A DNA stretch of 64,000 nucleotides. Origin: DAOTXR01 sp034435375. Lineage in GTDB: Bacteria > Chloroflexota > Anaerolineae > Aggregatilineales > UBA3940. Below the pieces are notes generated by a model. The model did no database searches. It saw only the letters and a program-made list of their open reading frames with translations, and was not told where the DNA came from. Each line of letters begins with the position of its first letter. The stretch's first letter is position 1. Of this stretch, positions 45,821 through 54,749 are shown piece after piece. The position numbers were made by a program, and so were the translations under genes. The stretch is from contig DAOTXR010000086.1 of the NCBI GenBank assembly GCA_034435375.1, positions 124,001 through 188,000 of the forward strand, read 5' to 3'.

Positions 45821-46903
45821 TCACGAGGATGGGCGGCCCAGGCCGGGCCGCTCGACCTCAAAAGCGGTGCGGAAGCCGTTTGCGCCATCGTAGGTGTGCT
45901 GCACCCGCACCACGCTGTAAGCCCCGTCGAACAGACTGCCCAACTGCGAAAGATTGACCGTCGTCCCCACCCGAATGCGCGCATCGCCGTCGGTGACGCC
46001 TGCTCCAGTGACGAAGCGACGCGCACGCTCGCGATAGCGCGCCTGAGCTATGCTGCGCGCCTCCTGGCCAGTGAGCGGAACAGTGTGCACCACGAACTCG
46101 CGGCGTGCGCCAAACTTTTCTTCCAGAATGGCGCTTCCGCCAGCGCCGCTGCCCAGCTCAGCGCTGATAGCGCTCTGCTCCGCCACCTCCTGAATGGCTT
46201 GTTTGCCCGCCACGTCCCAGCCGGTCACCCCCAACTCGGTGCACTGGTGGGCCAGATCGGCGCGCACGCTGAAGCTGATCAGGTTGGCTCCGTAGGCCAG
46301 ATCAACGCTGCCCGCGCCGCGCTGTGGGCGAGTCCGGGCATAGAGCGTGGTATCCTCGATCCACACCTCTGCGTTGACGCTGCGGGCGCGCTCGCGGATG
46401 AAGGCCAGATCGCTCAGGTTCACCTGCGTCAGCACCCGATGGGTAGGCCCTTGCAGCGAAAGCTGCGGCGTCAAGCTGTGCTCGCGGGCAATCTGTGCGA
46501 TCACGTCTTCGTCCGTCATGTCCTCAAAGCTGCGCGTGCGTCGTTTCATCCGCAAAGCCTGCAACCGATCTTCAGCCAGGATCGTGAGCTGCGCCCCGCC
46601 GCCTTCGGGGTACTCGGCCTCCAGCCCTGTAATGCGGCCTTTGAACACCTGCGCGGGCGGATCGCCGGGGCCAAGCTGGAGAGTCACCTCAGCCCCAAAG
46701 TCAAGCACATCGCGCCCAAAGTACAGGTAGTCCATACGGTTGGTGGGCGTTGGGCCAAAGTTGGCCACGGCAATCTCGCAGCGATACAGCCCCTCGAAGG
46801 TCTCCTCGACCAGCGCGGTCATCACGCGCTGGCTCAGTTCTGCCTCGTACCGGCCCGCGATCAACACGCGGGGGCGGGAGATGTAGGCGCTGGGCAGGCT
46901 CAT
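45821..46903 (-). CDS. gpD-like hub protein (phage late control D; N-terminal half of an Afp8-type spike)
   Basis: 360 aa, ATG at 46903 with AGAGGTTGAG. The sequence has the gp27/gpD hub layout: RYEAELSQRVMTALVEETFE, YLYFGRDVLDFGAEVTLQLG, FKGRITGLEAEYPEGGGAQL, and EDMTDEDVIAQIAREHSLTP. The C-terminal DARIRVGTTVNLSQLGSLFD resembles late-control D ends. It connects the tube to the spike. The gpV-like spike gene starts 16 bases downstream. Confidence 0.9.
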   Translation of the reverse strand: MSLPSAYISRPRVLIAGRYEAELSQRVMTALVEETFEGLYRCEIAVANFGPTPTNRMDYLYFGRDVLDFGAEVTLQLGPGDPPAQVFKGRITGLEAEYPEGGGAQLTILAEDRLQALRMKRRTRSFEDMTDEDVIAQIAREHSLTPQLSLQGPTHRVLTQVNLSDLAFIRERARSVNAEVWIEDTTLYARTRPQRGAGSVDLAYGANLISFSVRADLAHQCTELGVTGWDVAGKQAIQEVAEQSAISAELGSGAGGSAILEEKFGARREFVVHTVPLTGQEARSIAQARYRERARRFVTGAGVTDGDARIRVGTTVNLSQLGSLFDGAYSVVRVQHTYDGANGFRTAFEVERPGLGRPSS

Positions 46904-46931
46904 GGATGCTCAACCTCTTTAGGCCAGCCCA

Positions 46932-47105
46932 TCAATCGGCGCGGACCCGTGCGCGGCGCTCGCTGGCATGTCGGATGGCCTGCTCGACCTGCTGCACTGT
47001 CAGCGGCGCAGCCGGTGGGGCGCTGTCAGGCGGCGGCGCTGCGGCGCCCGCGGGCTGCGGTCCTGGCTCAGTGACCACTTCAAACTCGTTGATGACGACA
47101 GGCAT
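46932..47105 (-). CDS. DUF5908-like mini-protein (Afp6-like)
   Basis: 57 aa, found by reading the minus strand from ATG 47105 (MPVVINEFEVVTEPG) to TGA 46934-46932. The order is a short beta-strand, a Pro/Ala-rich linker (QPAGAAAPPPDSAPPAAP) and an amphipathic Arg-rich helix (QQVEQAIRHASERRARVRAD). This matches small DUF5908 proteins encoded between the LysM and spike genes of eCIS loci. Its ATG follows GGAGGGAGC. Its role in the particle is not established. Confidence 0.75.
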   Translation of the reverse strand: MPVVINEFEVVTEPGPQPAGAAAPPPDSAPPAAPLTVQQVEQAIRHASERRARVRAD

Positions 47106-47164
47106 GGCAGCTCCCTCCTCAGGTTGCGCTATAGATCAGGGCGTCTGACTGATCCCCGCTTGGG

Positions 47165-47950
47165 CTACGATCCAACCCTGGCGCTGGCACTGGCGCCGGC
47201 CTTCAGGTTAAGCACGGTGCCCGCCTGAAGCTGGCGCGGGTTGTCAATCCCGTTGGCGGCGGCCACGGCTTTCCAACTTACCCCGGCCCGCGCCGACAGG
47301 CTCTGCAGCGTCTCCCCGGACTGGCTGAGCGTCAGCGGCGTGACGCCCACCGACACTCCTGCGCCGAATCCGGCCTGGGCCGAGAAACCGGCGCTCAGCC
47401 CGGCAGACAACCCCGCGCCGAATCCGGCAGACAGCCCTGCGCTGGCCCCGGCGGCCCCGGCGCCCGACCCTGAACCCGCCGCAGGGGTGGCCAGCTCACG
47501 CTCGTTCATGGACATGCTGAACGTCACCGTGGCGCGCAGCGGCACGCCTGCCTCGGAGAAGTATTCCAGCGTCTCGCTGAGCGAGTCAATCGTCCCCTGG
47601 AAAAGGAACGTCCCCCACTGGAACTGCACGCGCGGCACCTGATTCTGATCGGGTTCCTGGACCAGGCGGGCGATCCTGAGCGTGGTCTGGCGCACATCCT
47701 CCCCGGTCTCCGTCGTGTCGAAAATGAGCTGCACAGACGACAGCGATGTCGTGAAACCGGTGCGCTGATTGCTGCTGCCTGTGACAGCTCCCGTCCCGGC
47801 CCCGTGGCTGGTGCGCGTCGAGCTGACTGCGCCAGAGGTCTGGTAGGTGATCTGAAGGTTCTGCGGATTGAACTGGGCCTCAATCGCCTCACCTGGGATC
47901 GGGTTGCCGCGGGCATCCAGTTTGGTCAAGGTGGCTTTGGCTAATGTCAT
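47165..47950 (-). CDS. LysM-domain hub/tube-adaptor protein (Afp7-like) with Gly/Ala/Ser linker
   Basis: 261 aa, ATG at 47950 with GAGGGAG. Residues 1-155 form a tube-adaptor type domain (FNPQNLQITYQTSG, FQWGTFLFQGTIDSLSETLE, LRATVTFSMSMNE). A roughly 45-residue linker of SAGLSAGFGAGLSAG type follows. The C-terminus (about 205-252) is a LysM fold (GETLQSLSARAGVSWKAVAA, QAGTVLNLKAG). LysM proteins of this position cap the tube base in eCIS particles. The linker resembles the tail of the next gene upstream. Confidence 0.9.
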   Translation of the reverse strand: MTLAKATLTKLDARGNPIPGEAIEAQFNPQNLQITYQTSGAVSSTRTSHGAGTGAVTGSSNQRTGFTTSLSSVQLIFDTTETGEDVRQTTLRIARLVQEPDQNQVPRVQFQWGTFLFQGTIDSLSETLEYFSEAGVPLRATVTFSMSMNERELATPAAGSGSGAGAAGASAGLSAGFGAGLSAGLSAGFSAQAGFGAGVSVGVTPLTLSQSGETLQSLSARAGVSWKAVAAANGIDNPRQLQAGTVLNLKAGASASARVGS

Positions 47951-47986
47951 GTCTCACTCCCTCTGGGGGCAGTTCAGGGCCGGGCC

Positions 47987-48631
47987 TCAGCCGAGGTTGA
48001 ATCCGGCCTTCGCACTTGCGCTCAGGTTGGCGCTGCCGGTCAGGCCCGGGCCGCCGCTGACGCTCAGCCCTGCGCTCACCCCGGCGCTGACGCCGATGTT
48101 CACGCTGACGCCGGCGCTGATCCCGACGCTCAGCCCAAGCCCGGCCTGGCCCGCCGGACGCACCTCCAGGCGGCTGTAGACCAACCGCAGCTCCTCCAGC
48201 GCCACCTGGCCAGTCTGGGCGTTGAGCGAAGGACCACCGACCCGCACAGGCAGGCAGTCGGTCAGCACAAACGTGAGGCGGGGCGTGCCGTCGGCGTCCC
48301 ACATCGTCACCTGCCCCTGGGCCTTCGAGTTGCGCCCCGGCTGGGCCGCCGCCGCGATCCAGTTCCACAAGCCCAGGTTGGCCGTCATACCGCGTCGCAG
48401 CGTCAACTGGCCATACGTCACTGGGCCGATGCGGTGAACCTGGCGCAGGTTGTCGCCCCCCTGGCTGAAGGTCTTCGGTTCAAGCGCCATCTCCAGCCCG
48501 CTGCACTCGGTAAAAGCGGCATGGCATACCGGGTTGGTGACGCCGGGAGGCGGATCGTCGAGGTTCAGCACCACCTCGAAGCGAAAGGCGGTGTAGGGCG
48601 GATCGACGCTTTCAAAAGCAGGATTGGCCAT
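47987..48631 (-). CDS. Second tube-family (gp19-like) protein with repetitive Gly/Ser/Ala C-terminal tail
   Basis: 214 aa, ATG at 48631 with GGAGCG. Residues 1-155 match tube proteins: FRFEVVLNLDDPP, AFTECSGLEMALEPKTFSQG, VTYGQLTLRRGMTANLGLWN, ALEELRLVYSRLEVR. The last 55 residues are an unusual alternating Gly/Ser/Ala/Val repeat (SVGISAGVSVNIGVSAGVSA, ending AKAGFNLG). PVC/Afp particles have a baseplate-proximal tube starter (Afp5-like), the probable role here. The tail has no counterpart in the 151-aa tube protein. Confidence 0.88.
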   Translation of the reverse strand: MANPAFESVDPPYTAFRFEVVLNLDDPPPGVTNPVCHAAFTECSGLEMALEPKTFSQGGDNLRQVHRIGPVTYGQLTLRRGMTANLGLWNWIAAAAQPGRNSKAQGQVTMWDADGTPRLTFVLTDCLPVRVGGPSLNAQTGQVALEELRLVYSRLEVRPAGQAGLGLSVGISAGVSVNIGVSAGVSAGLSVSGGPGLTGSANLSASAKAGFNLG

Positions 48632-48636
48632 GCGTG

Positions 48637-51201
48637 TTATCGCTCCAGTATCTCCAACAGCCCCTCACCTGAGCGCAGCAGCGCCACGGTGATGAACTCA
48701 ATCGGCTGGGTGGGCGCCACCTTGAGCGCGATCAGCAGCCGCCCGTTGTACTCATCGGCGGGCGTGTTAATCTCACTGCCCGTCACGACCTCATAAGCCA
48801 CCAGCGCGCCGCGCGCCATCAGCTCGTTGAGCACGCGCTCAAAGCCTGCCTGCACCAATTGGCGAAAGCGGGCGTTGTTCGTCTCAAAGACATATTGCTG
48901 CCCACGCCGCCAGGCCAATTTGCGCAGAAAGATCAGCAGGCGGCGCACTGAGACCTGGAGCAGCAGCCGATCTGCACTCAGGGTATGGGCGCTCAGCGGG
49001 ACAAAACGGCCCGGTTGCTGGCCCAAGACGTTGATCTGGTGATTGAATAGCGCCTCGCGGTCGGCCTCGCTCAGAGGCGGGACCAGCCCGACTACGCCTT
49101 GCAGCGCCATATTGGCTGGCGCGATCCACGGCCCGCGCCCCAACTCACGGGCGGCGATGAGGCCGCACACCGCTCCATCAGGCGGAACCGCTCGCAGCGG
49201 CCTCAGATCGGGCGTGACATCCTCCCGAACCTGCGGCCAACCGTGGTAGACGGCAGCGTAGCTCAGCGGCGCGCCATCGCGGAATTCGGGGGTGGCCGTG
49301 AAGTCGCGCTGCCAGTCCAGGACCTGTTGCTGCTCGAAGTGCTGCGGGAGACTCAACACGGCCAGCAGGTCGGCCCGCGCGGCGCACAGATTGACGAGCG
49401 CTCTGTGCACTTCGCGCAGCGGCGCAGGGTCGTATTCTGCCGGGGGTTGGAGCACCGGCAGGTGCGCCAGTTGCCGGTAGACCCGGTGCATGTCGCTCTC
49501 AACAGGCGGCGTGAAATCGTAGGGCTGGGGACACGGCGCATGAAGCGGCCACGGAGACGGCGGCGTCTCAGGGGGCGCTTCGACCACACAGTCCTGAAAG
49601 TGCGACCAGTCCGGCTCTGGTGCAGGTTCCGGCTCTGGCTCCGGCTCCGGCGGCGTTTCGGGCGCGACGGGCATGGCCCAGGGCCGATGCGCTAGGTCAG
49701 GCACAGCGATCAACCCGATCTCTTCGACCGGCAGGAGGCCATGAATGCCGCGCAGCGTCCCGACCCGCCTATCGCCGCTGGCCGAGACCAGATCGCTGTT
49801 GAGGTACAGGAGGTACTCAGCCTCGTTCATCAGGTTGCGCCAGCCCACCGACGCCAACCGCTCATCCAGAAAGAGAGCAGAGGGGTCAAAGACGCTCAGC
49901 CCGTCCTTGCCGCCGGGCGCAGCGAGGGGGAGTGGCCCGGCAAACACCGGGAACTCTCCCATCCCCAGCGGCAGGTACAGCACGTCGCCATCTGGCAGTG
50001 GGGCGCTCAGTCGCTGCGAACGACCTGCCAGAACGTCAGGCGTTGTCGGCGGCGACTCGTCGCGCAGGGTCGCCAGGCAGTTGGGCCAGAACTCAGCGCT
50101 GTCACCGCCAAAACGCAGGTGTGACCACACTTCGGGCGTCCCGCCGCCCTCACGGATGTGAAGGTCAAAGGTCAGCACCTCCGCCTGCGCCGCGGCCCCC
50201 CCGACCGCCGACAGCGTCGACTCCCACAGCGTCTCGGCGGCCCTCACTTCGTAGCGCGGCGATCCTGGCGGGTCGTCCGGGAGCTGGGCCGCCCAGATCA
50301 CAGGCAGCCACAGGGCGCCCTCGGCGTAGCGCAGCCGGAGCAGGTCGCCGCCGCGCAGCGGCAGGTCGGCCCTGAGGACGATGCGATAGCCGCCCCCCTG
50401 CTCTGGCGGGGCCGCGACAAGCGGAGCCGTCGGCGTGGGCAGCAGCGTCCAACCGGTTTCGTCGAGGCGCTGGGCGGTGAGCGGAGGAGCAACAGGGATC
50501 GGCCTGCTGCGGGCGAACACCTGGCTCTGCTCAGACGGTGCGCTGGCCGTGATAGCCGCCAGCCGCGCGGCTCCAGGCACCACGCCAGTCTCCTCCACCG
50601 CCGCGACGGGCATTAGGAGCAGCGAGCGTGGCGCATCCTCGAAGCTGACCCGCAGCACGTCGCCCGGCTGCACCGTCGTGCGGGTAGGCGCTTGGAGGTC
50701 GATCTCAACGCTGCCGGCGGCGCGGAAGGAAGTCGGGCCAGGAACGATGCGCACCGGCTGCATCCGCAGCTGCGTGCCGACGCTCACTGCGTCTGACCAG
50801 CCGCCTTTCCAGGCGGCTTCGACGACCACCGGCTGCCAGCCCTCGCTGGCCGTCCAGCGCACCAGCCCTGGCACACGAAAGCGGTTGGCGCAAGCTGAAG
50901 CCCCCGCCACACGCACCACATAGCAGCGGCGGCCTCCATTGTCGAAGAAGGCTCGCACCGCCCGCGGCAGGTGGGCAAAGACAGGCCGCCCGGCCTCCCG
51001 CGCGACCGGCAGGTCGCCGCCAAAGACAGCCTGATATTGCGCCACATCTTCCAGCTGGACGGGGGTGTGCAGCGGACCGCGCTCGGCGAAGCCCACAAAA
51101 GCCGCCACATCGAGCAGCAGTGGAGCCTCGGCGCGGGGGGGCAACGCCGTCTCCACGACGACCCCCGGCAACCGTCCCTTGAACGTCAACGGCAGCGTCA
51201 T
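48637..51201 (-). CDS. Large contractile sheath protein (854 aa) with inserted domain
   Basis: ATG at 51201 with GAGGGAG. The N-terminus is sheath-like (PGVVVETALPP, AAFVGFAERGPLHTPVQLED, RAFFDNGGRRCYVVRVAG) and so is the C-terminus (QQYVFETNNARFRQLVQAGF, YNGRLLIALKVAPTQPIEF). Between them is a beta-rich insert of about 250 residues, and near 525-540 a PEPEPEPEPAPEP linker. eCIS loci commonly encode two or three sheath variants; the larger ones form baseplate-proximal rings. It lies between the two tube genes. Confidence 0.9.
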   Translation of the reverse strand: MTLPLTFKGRLPGVVVETALPPRAEAPLLLDVAAFVGFAERGPLHTPVQLEDVAQYQAVFGGDLPVAREAGRPVFAHLPRAVRAFFDNGGRRCYVVRVAGASACANRFRVPGLVRWTASEGWQPVVVEAAWKGGWSDAVSVGTQLRMQPVRIVPGPTSFRAAGSVEIDLQAPTRTTVQPGDVLRVSFEDAPRSLLLMPVAAVEETGVVPGAARLAAITASAPSEQSQVFARSRPIPVAPPLTAQRLDETGWTLLPTPTAPLVAAPPEQGGGYRIVLRADLPLRGGDLLRLRYAEGALWLPVIWAAQLPDDPPGSPRYEVRAAETLWESTLSAVGGAAAQAEVLTFDLHIREGGGTPEVWSHLRFGGDSAEFWPNCLATLRDESPPTTPDVLAGRSQRLSAPLPDGDVLYLPLGMGEFPVFAGPLPLAAPGGKDGLSVFDPSALFLDERLASVGWRNLMNEAEYLLYLNSDLVSASGDRRVGTLRGIHGLLPVEEIGLIAVPDLAHRPWAMPVAPETPPEPEPEPEPAPEPDWSHFQDCVVEAPPETPPSPWPLHAPCPQPYDFTPPVESDMHRVYRQLAHLPVLQPPAEYDPAPLREVHRALVNLCAARADLLAVLSLPQHFEQQQVLDWQRDFTATPEFRDGAPLSYAAVYHGWPQVREDVTPDLRPLRAVPPDGAVCGLIAARELGRGPWIAPANMALQGVVGLVPPLSEADREALFNHQINVLGQQPGRFVPLSAHTLSADRLLLQVSVRRLLIFLRKLAWRRGQQYVFETNNARFRQLVQAGFERVLNELMARGALVAYEVVTGSEINTPADEYNGRLLIALKVAPTQPIEFITVALLRSGEGLLEILER

Positions 51202-51230
51202 GCGACTCCCTCTCGCCTCTGGCGGGCTAC

Positions 51231-51686
51231 CTACTCGATCTGCAGGTCCTCACAAGACAGCACCAGCTCTTCGATAGCGACCTCAGTGCCGCCTTTGGCA
51301 TTGAACGAAGGCGCCGTGTAGCGCATGGGTCGGGCATTCAACAGACGCCAGGTCATGACGGTGTTCTGCCCGCTTTCGTCGCGCAGTTGGATGGTGATGT
51401 TGCGCTTGGCGGCCTGATCGCCCGTCCTGACCTGATCGATCCACTGGTAGAGGTCCAACGCGCCCATCAGCCCACGCCTGAGCGTGATGTCGCCTACTTT
51501 GTAGATTCCATTGACCTTGCGCACATGGTTGACACGGTCGTTGCCGTTGCGATATTCGGCGCTGGTCACCTCGATGTTGAGGCCGTTCGCTTCCTGAAAG
51601 CCGGCCTGGATGCTGCCGGTATCCCCGGTCCCCAGGTCCACCAGGAAGTTGAAAGTTCCGTAGGGGTTATCTCGCAAAACTGCCAT
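51231..51686 (-). CDS. Tail tube protein (gp19 family, Afp1-like)
   Basis: 151 aa, ATG at 51686 with GGAAGG. Full-length tube protein: DNPYGTFNFLVDLG, AGFQEANGLNIEVTSAEYRN, KVGDITLRRGLMGALDLYQW, IEELVLSCEDLQIE. It would stack as hexamers to form the inner tube through which cargo passes. Short length without extra tail is standard for the major tube subunit. It is flanked by both sheath genes. Confidence 0.95.
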   Translation of the reverse strand: MAVLRDNPYGTFNFLVDLGTGDTGSIQAGFQEANGLNIEVTSAEYRNGNDRVNHVRKVNGIYKVGDITLRRGLMGALDLYQWIDQVRTGDQAAKRNITIQLRDESGQNTVMTWRLLNARPMRYTAPSFNAKGGTEVAIEELVLSCEDLQIE

Positions 51687-51765
51687 CGTTTAGCCTTCCT
51701 TGTTCTAGGCTCAGATCTGACCGCGTGCTCTCCGTGCAGGCCGCGACAAGCTGCGCGGCCTGGAG

Positions 51766-53751
51766 TTAACGAGGGCTGTTGGCTGTCCATTGGCCGATGC
51801 GGAAGATGACAAACTCCGCCGGACGCACCACCGACACCCCGATCAGGCACACCAACCGACCGTTGTCCAAGTCGTTCTGCGTCATGGTGCTGAGATCGCA
51901 GCGCACGAAGTAGGCTTTCTCCGGCTTGTCGCCCAGCAGGGCGCCCATCTTCCACTCGTTGAACAGAAAGTCCTCGATGGTCTGGCGCACGTTCTGCCAC
52001 AACTGCGGGCCGTTGTTCTCGAACACCGCCCACTGTGTGCCACGCTCGATGGAGCGCTCCAGATAGGCGAAGTAGCGCCGCAGGCTGACGTACTTCCACT
52101 CTGGGTCGTCGCTGATCGTCCGCGCACCCCACACCAAGTAACCGCGCCCCTCAAAGAAACGCAGGCAATTCACGCCCTCCGGGTTGAGCAGCTCCTGGTG
52201 AGCCTTGTTGAGCCGCTGCTCAAAGTCAATCGCCAGCCGAACCACCTCGTTGGCAGGCGCTTTGAACACCGCATGTTCCACATCGTTGCGGGCGTAAATC
52301 CCGGCGATGAAGGCGCTGGGCGGCAGCTTGAGGCGGCGACCCCCCCGGCCCGGCGTCGGGTCGGAGACGAAGACCCACGGGAAGTAGATGGCGGCATGGG
52401 TAGAGGAGCGCTGGTTGCGATAGGCCAACGCCTGCGTTGCCAGATAATCGGGCGGCGTGTCGAGCACGGCCACGCGATAGCGCATCTTCTCGCAGTGGTT
52501 GATCAGCGCGTTCTGAATCCCATAGATCGGGTCGAGATTGGAGGGGTCGTCGGTATAGGTCGTGTAGCCCGGCGCTACCAAGATCGAGATGTCCTCCACC
52601 CCTTCAAAGGCCAGCAGGCCATTCTTCTCGTGCTGTATGGCATCACCGACGTAGTCCAGGATGCCGTCAGGGTCGCCCTCAAAGTGCACAGAAGCGGGCA
52701 GGTCGCCATCGGCGCCGCCTGTGAGAGGCAGTGTGGCTTCCACCGGGGCCCGGTTGCGCAACAGGTTCCCAATGGCGCTGGAAGCGAACAGGCGGCGCGC
52801 CAGGAAGAGCGCCTCCTGATTCTGCGCCACCGCGCCGTCTGGCAGGATCTCGATGGCAAAGGGCAGGGTCAGCGCCTGTAGCCGCGCCTGGGGGTTGCGC
52901 ACGAAGGTTTCCGTCAGCGAAGCGCCCCCACGTCGCGGGTCAAGCGGATACTCGCCCAGCGACTGGGGAGCCTCAAACCGACCGCCGCTGGTGGGGAACA
53001 TCACCTCCACCAGGATGGTCACGAGGCGCACCTCAGCGTTAGCAGGCAGATCGTCCACATCGGAGACCGTGACCGTCGATACTCCCACATCGCGCGCCTC
53101 CAGCGTCCACACGCCAGCAGAGGCATTCCACACGGCAACCATCAGCCCGTCTGCGCTGATGCCCGAAGGGACCTCAAAGGGCGGATCGGGCGGAGGATCG
53201 GCTGGAGCAGCAGGCACCCGCACGTGCACCAGATCGTAGTTCTGGACGCGGGTCAGGGTGCGTGCGCCGCCCTCGCCAGGCGTGAGCACGTTGGTCGTGC
53301 CGACGCGCAGCGCCAGCCGCACTTGCATATTGCCCCCCGATCCGGGGAAACGCGCCTTCAGGCGGATGACCGGCGCACTGGTGGACGGAGCTGAACTTGA
53401 GCTGCGCCACAGGCCATAGCATGTGTCTTCAAGGTCACCCTCAGAGTCGGTCGTCAGACCGTTGAAGACGCGCATGACGTACAGCCGCCGCCCTCCCTCC
53501 TCAAAGAATGCACGCACGCCGTGGGCCAGATAGTTGGGAGTGGGAGAACCGCCATCGAAGGTCAGGTCCTCCAGGCCGCCGTAGATGCGCTCAAAATCGG
53601 CAAAGCTGGTCAGCAGTTCGGGGTCGCCGCTGATCGGGCCGAAGCGGGTCGGCCCAATGAAACCGGCGGTGCTGGTGCTTACCCCCTCAATCGATTTAGA
53701 TCGAAAGCTGACTTCTTCAATGTAAACTCCAGGGGCAAGATACTCTGGCAT
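51766..53751 (-). CDS. Main contractile sheath protein (Afp2/3-like)
   Basis: 661 aa, ATG at 53751 with AAGGAGG. MPEYLAPGVYIEEVSF opens the chain, followed by GVSTSTAGFIGPTRFGP, VRAFFEEGGRRLYVMRVF, and later AIYFPWVFVSDPTPGRGGRR, GVNCLRFFEGRGYLVWGART and RRYFAYLERSIERGTQWAVF, all standard sheath blocks. The end FVIFRIGQWTANSPR supplies the strand exchanged between neighbouring subunits. It contracts to drive the tube. A 173-base gap upstream could hold an internal promoter; none was identified. Confidence 0.95.
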   Translation of the reverse strand: MPEYLAPGVYIEEVSFRSKSIEGVSTSTAGFIGPTRFGPISGDPELLTSFADFERIYGGLEDLTFDGGSPTPNYLAHGVRAFFEEGGRRLYVMRVFNGLTTDSEGDLEDTCYGLWRSSSSAPSTSAPVIRLKARFPGSGGNMQVRLALRVGTTNVLTPGEGGARTLTRVQNYDLVHVRVPAAPADPPPDPPFEVPSGISADGLMVAVWNASAGVWTLEARDVGVSTVTVSDVDDLPANAEVRLVTILVEVMFPTSGGRFEAPQSLGEYPLDPRRGGASLTETFVRNPQARLQALTLPFAIEILPDGAVAQNQEALFLARRLFASSAIGNLLRNRAPVEATLPLTGGADGDLPASVHFEGDPDGILDYVGDAIQHEKNGLLAFEGVEDISILVAPGYTTYTDDPSNLDPIYGIQNALINHCEKMRYRVAVLDTPPDYLATQALAYRNQRSSTHAAIYFPWVFVSDPTPGRGGRRLKLPPSAFIAGIYARNDVEHAVFKAPANEVVRLAIDFEQRLNKAHQELLNPEGVNCLRFFEGRGYLVWGARTISDDPEWKYVSLRRYFAYLERSIERGTQWAVFENNGPQLWQNVRQTIEDFLFNEWKMGALLGDKPEKAYFVRCDLSTMTQNDLDNGRLVCLIGVSVVRPAEFVIFRIGQWTANSPR

Positions 53752-53924
53752 TGAAAAGCCTCCTTGCTAATGTCCGCAATGTGCGTTACCTGAACAGGCG
53801 CTCGGCAGGTGTAAGCCAGATGCACAACATTCGGCGCGAGCTGCCTCGATGCGTCTGATGTGACACACAGACCCTCCAAGCCCCCTCATCTCCAGCCAGC
53901 CCCGGCTGAGGTCTGGCAGCGGGT

Positions 53925-54749
53925 TCATGGCAGGGCCACCCATAGGCGCGACTCATTCTGGGTGGCAAGAACGAGATCCACGCCGAACCGTAGGTCACGT
54001 GTGACGTTGGGCCGGGCTGGATTGCCCAGCCGCCGATAGACTCTGGCGCTGGCCTGGTTCAGAATGGAGCGCGTGTTCGGAGCAACCAGCCCTGGCACGA
54101 TCTGTTGGCTGCCCGGCTGGTAGAACACCTTAAACTCAACCGGCCACTTGAGCTGATCGACGGGCGCGTTGAGAGGCGGGCTGAGCGAGACTCGCACGGC
54201 GTAAGGGATGTACAGAGCAAACATGCCCCGTGCATCGGCAATGGCGACATAGGTCTTGTCCCCGCCCACTGTGGCCGTGATCATGGCCCAGCTTGCCGGG
54301 CGATTGGCAGCCCGCTCCCACACCTCCCCCCGGATGGCAGCCATGCCAGGCAGCGGCGTTCTCCCAGGCGCGGAGAACAGCAGCACCTCTAACACGCGCT
54401 CCTTAGGCAGGCACAGCAGCAACGTCTGAGGGAGAAAGCGGCCTTCACGATCCTCCACCGCCACCACAAAGTTCGCATCGTCGTCCCCGTTGTCTGGTGT
54501 GGGGCACCAATCGGTCGCGGGCCGCTGATCCACTTCGTACTCTCGCAATCCCGGCAGAGACCGAAAGCCGTAATTGCCCGACATGGGCGACTGGTTGGCT
54601 CTCTGGCCAGCAGTAGTGAGAGCGCCCACGGGCCAGGCCGTCACTATCAGACCCCCTGTGACCGGCGCTTCTCGCGCGATGTCTACGAAGCGCAGGCCAA
54701 GCGGAGCGCGGCGTATCACTGTCTCAAGAGAGAGAAATGGCCCGATCAT
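53925..54749 (-). CDS. Unknown eCIS-associated protein between cap and sheath genes
   Basis: 274 aa. Its ATG at 54749 overlaps the stop of the DUF4255 gene (ATGA), so the two are coupled. The sequence is beta-rich (GLRFVDIAREAPVTGGLIVT, FVVAVEDREGRFLPQTLLLC, KTYVAIADARGMFALYIPYA, RDLRFGVDLVLATQNESRLW), suggesting two sandwich domains of the carboxypeptidase-regulatory-like type. No catalytic motif is seen. It may decorate or terminate the distal end together with the DUF4255 cap. Confidence 0.75.
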   Translation of the reverse strand: MIGPFLSLETVIRRAPLGLRFVDIAREAPVTGGLIVTAWPVGALTTAGQRANQSPMSGNYGFRSLPGLREYEVDQRPATDWCPTPDNGDDDANFVVAVEDREGRFLPQTLLLCLPKERVLEVLLFSAPGRTPLPGMAAIRGEVWERAANRPASWAMITATVGGDKTYVAIADARGMFALYIPYAVRVSLSPPLNAPVDQLKWPVEFKVFYQPGSQQIVPGLVAPNTRSILNQASARVYRRLGNPARPNVTRDLRFGVDLVLATQNESRLWVALP

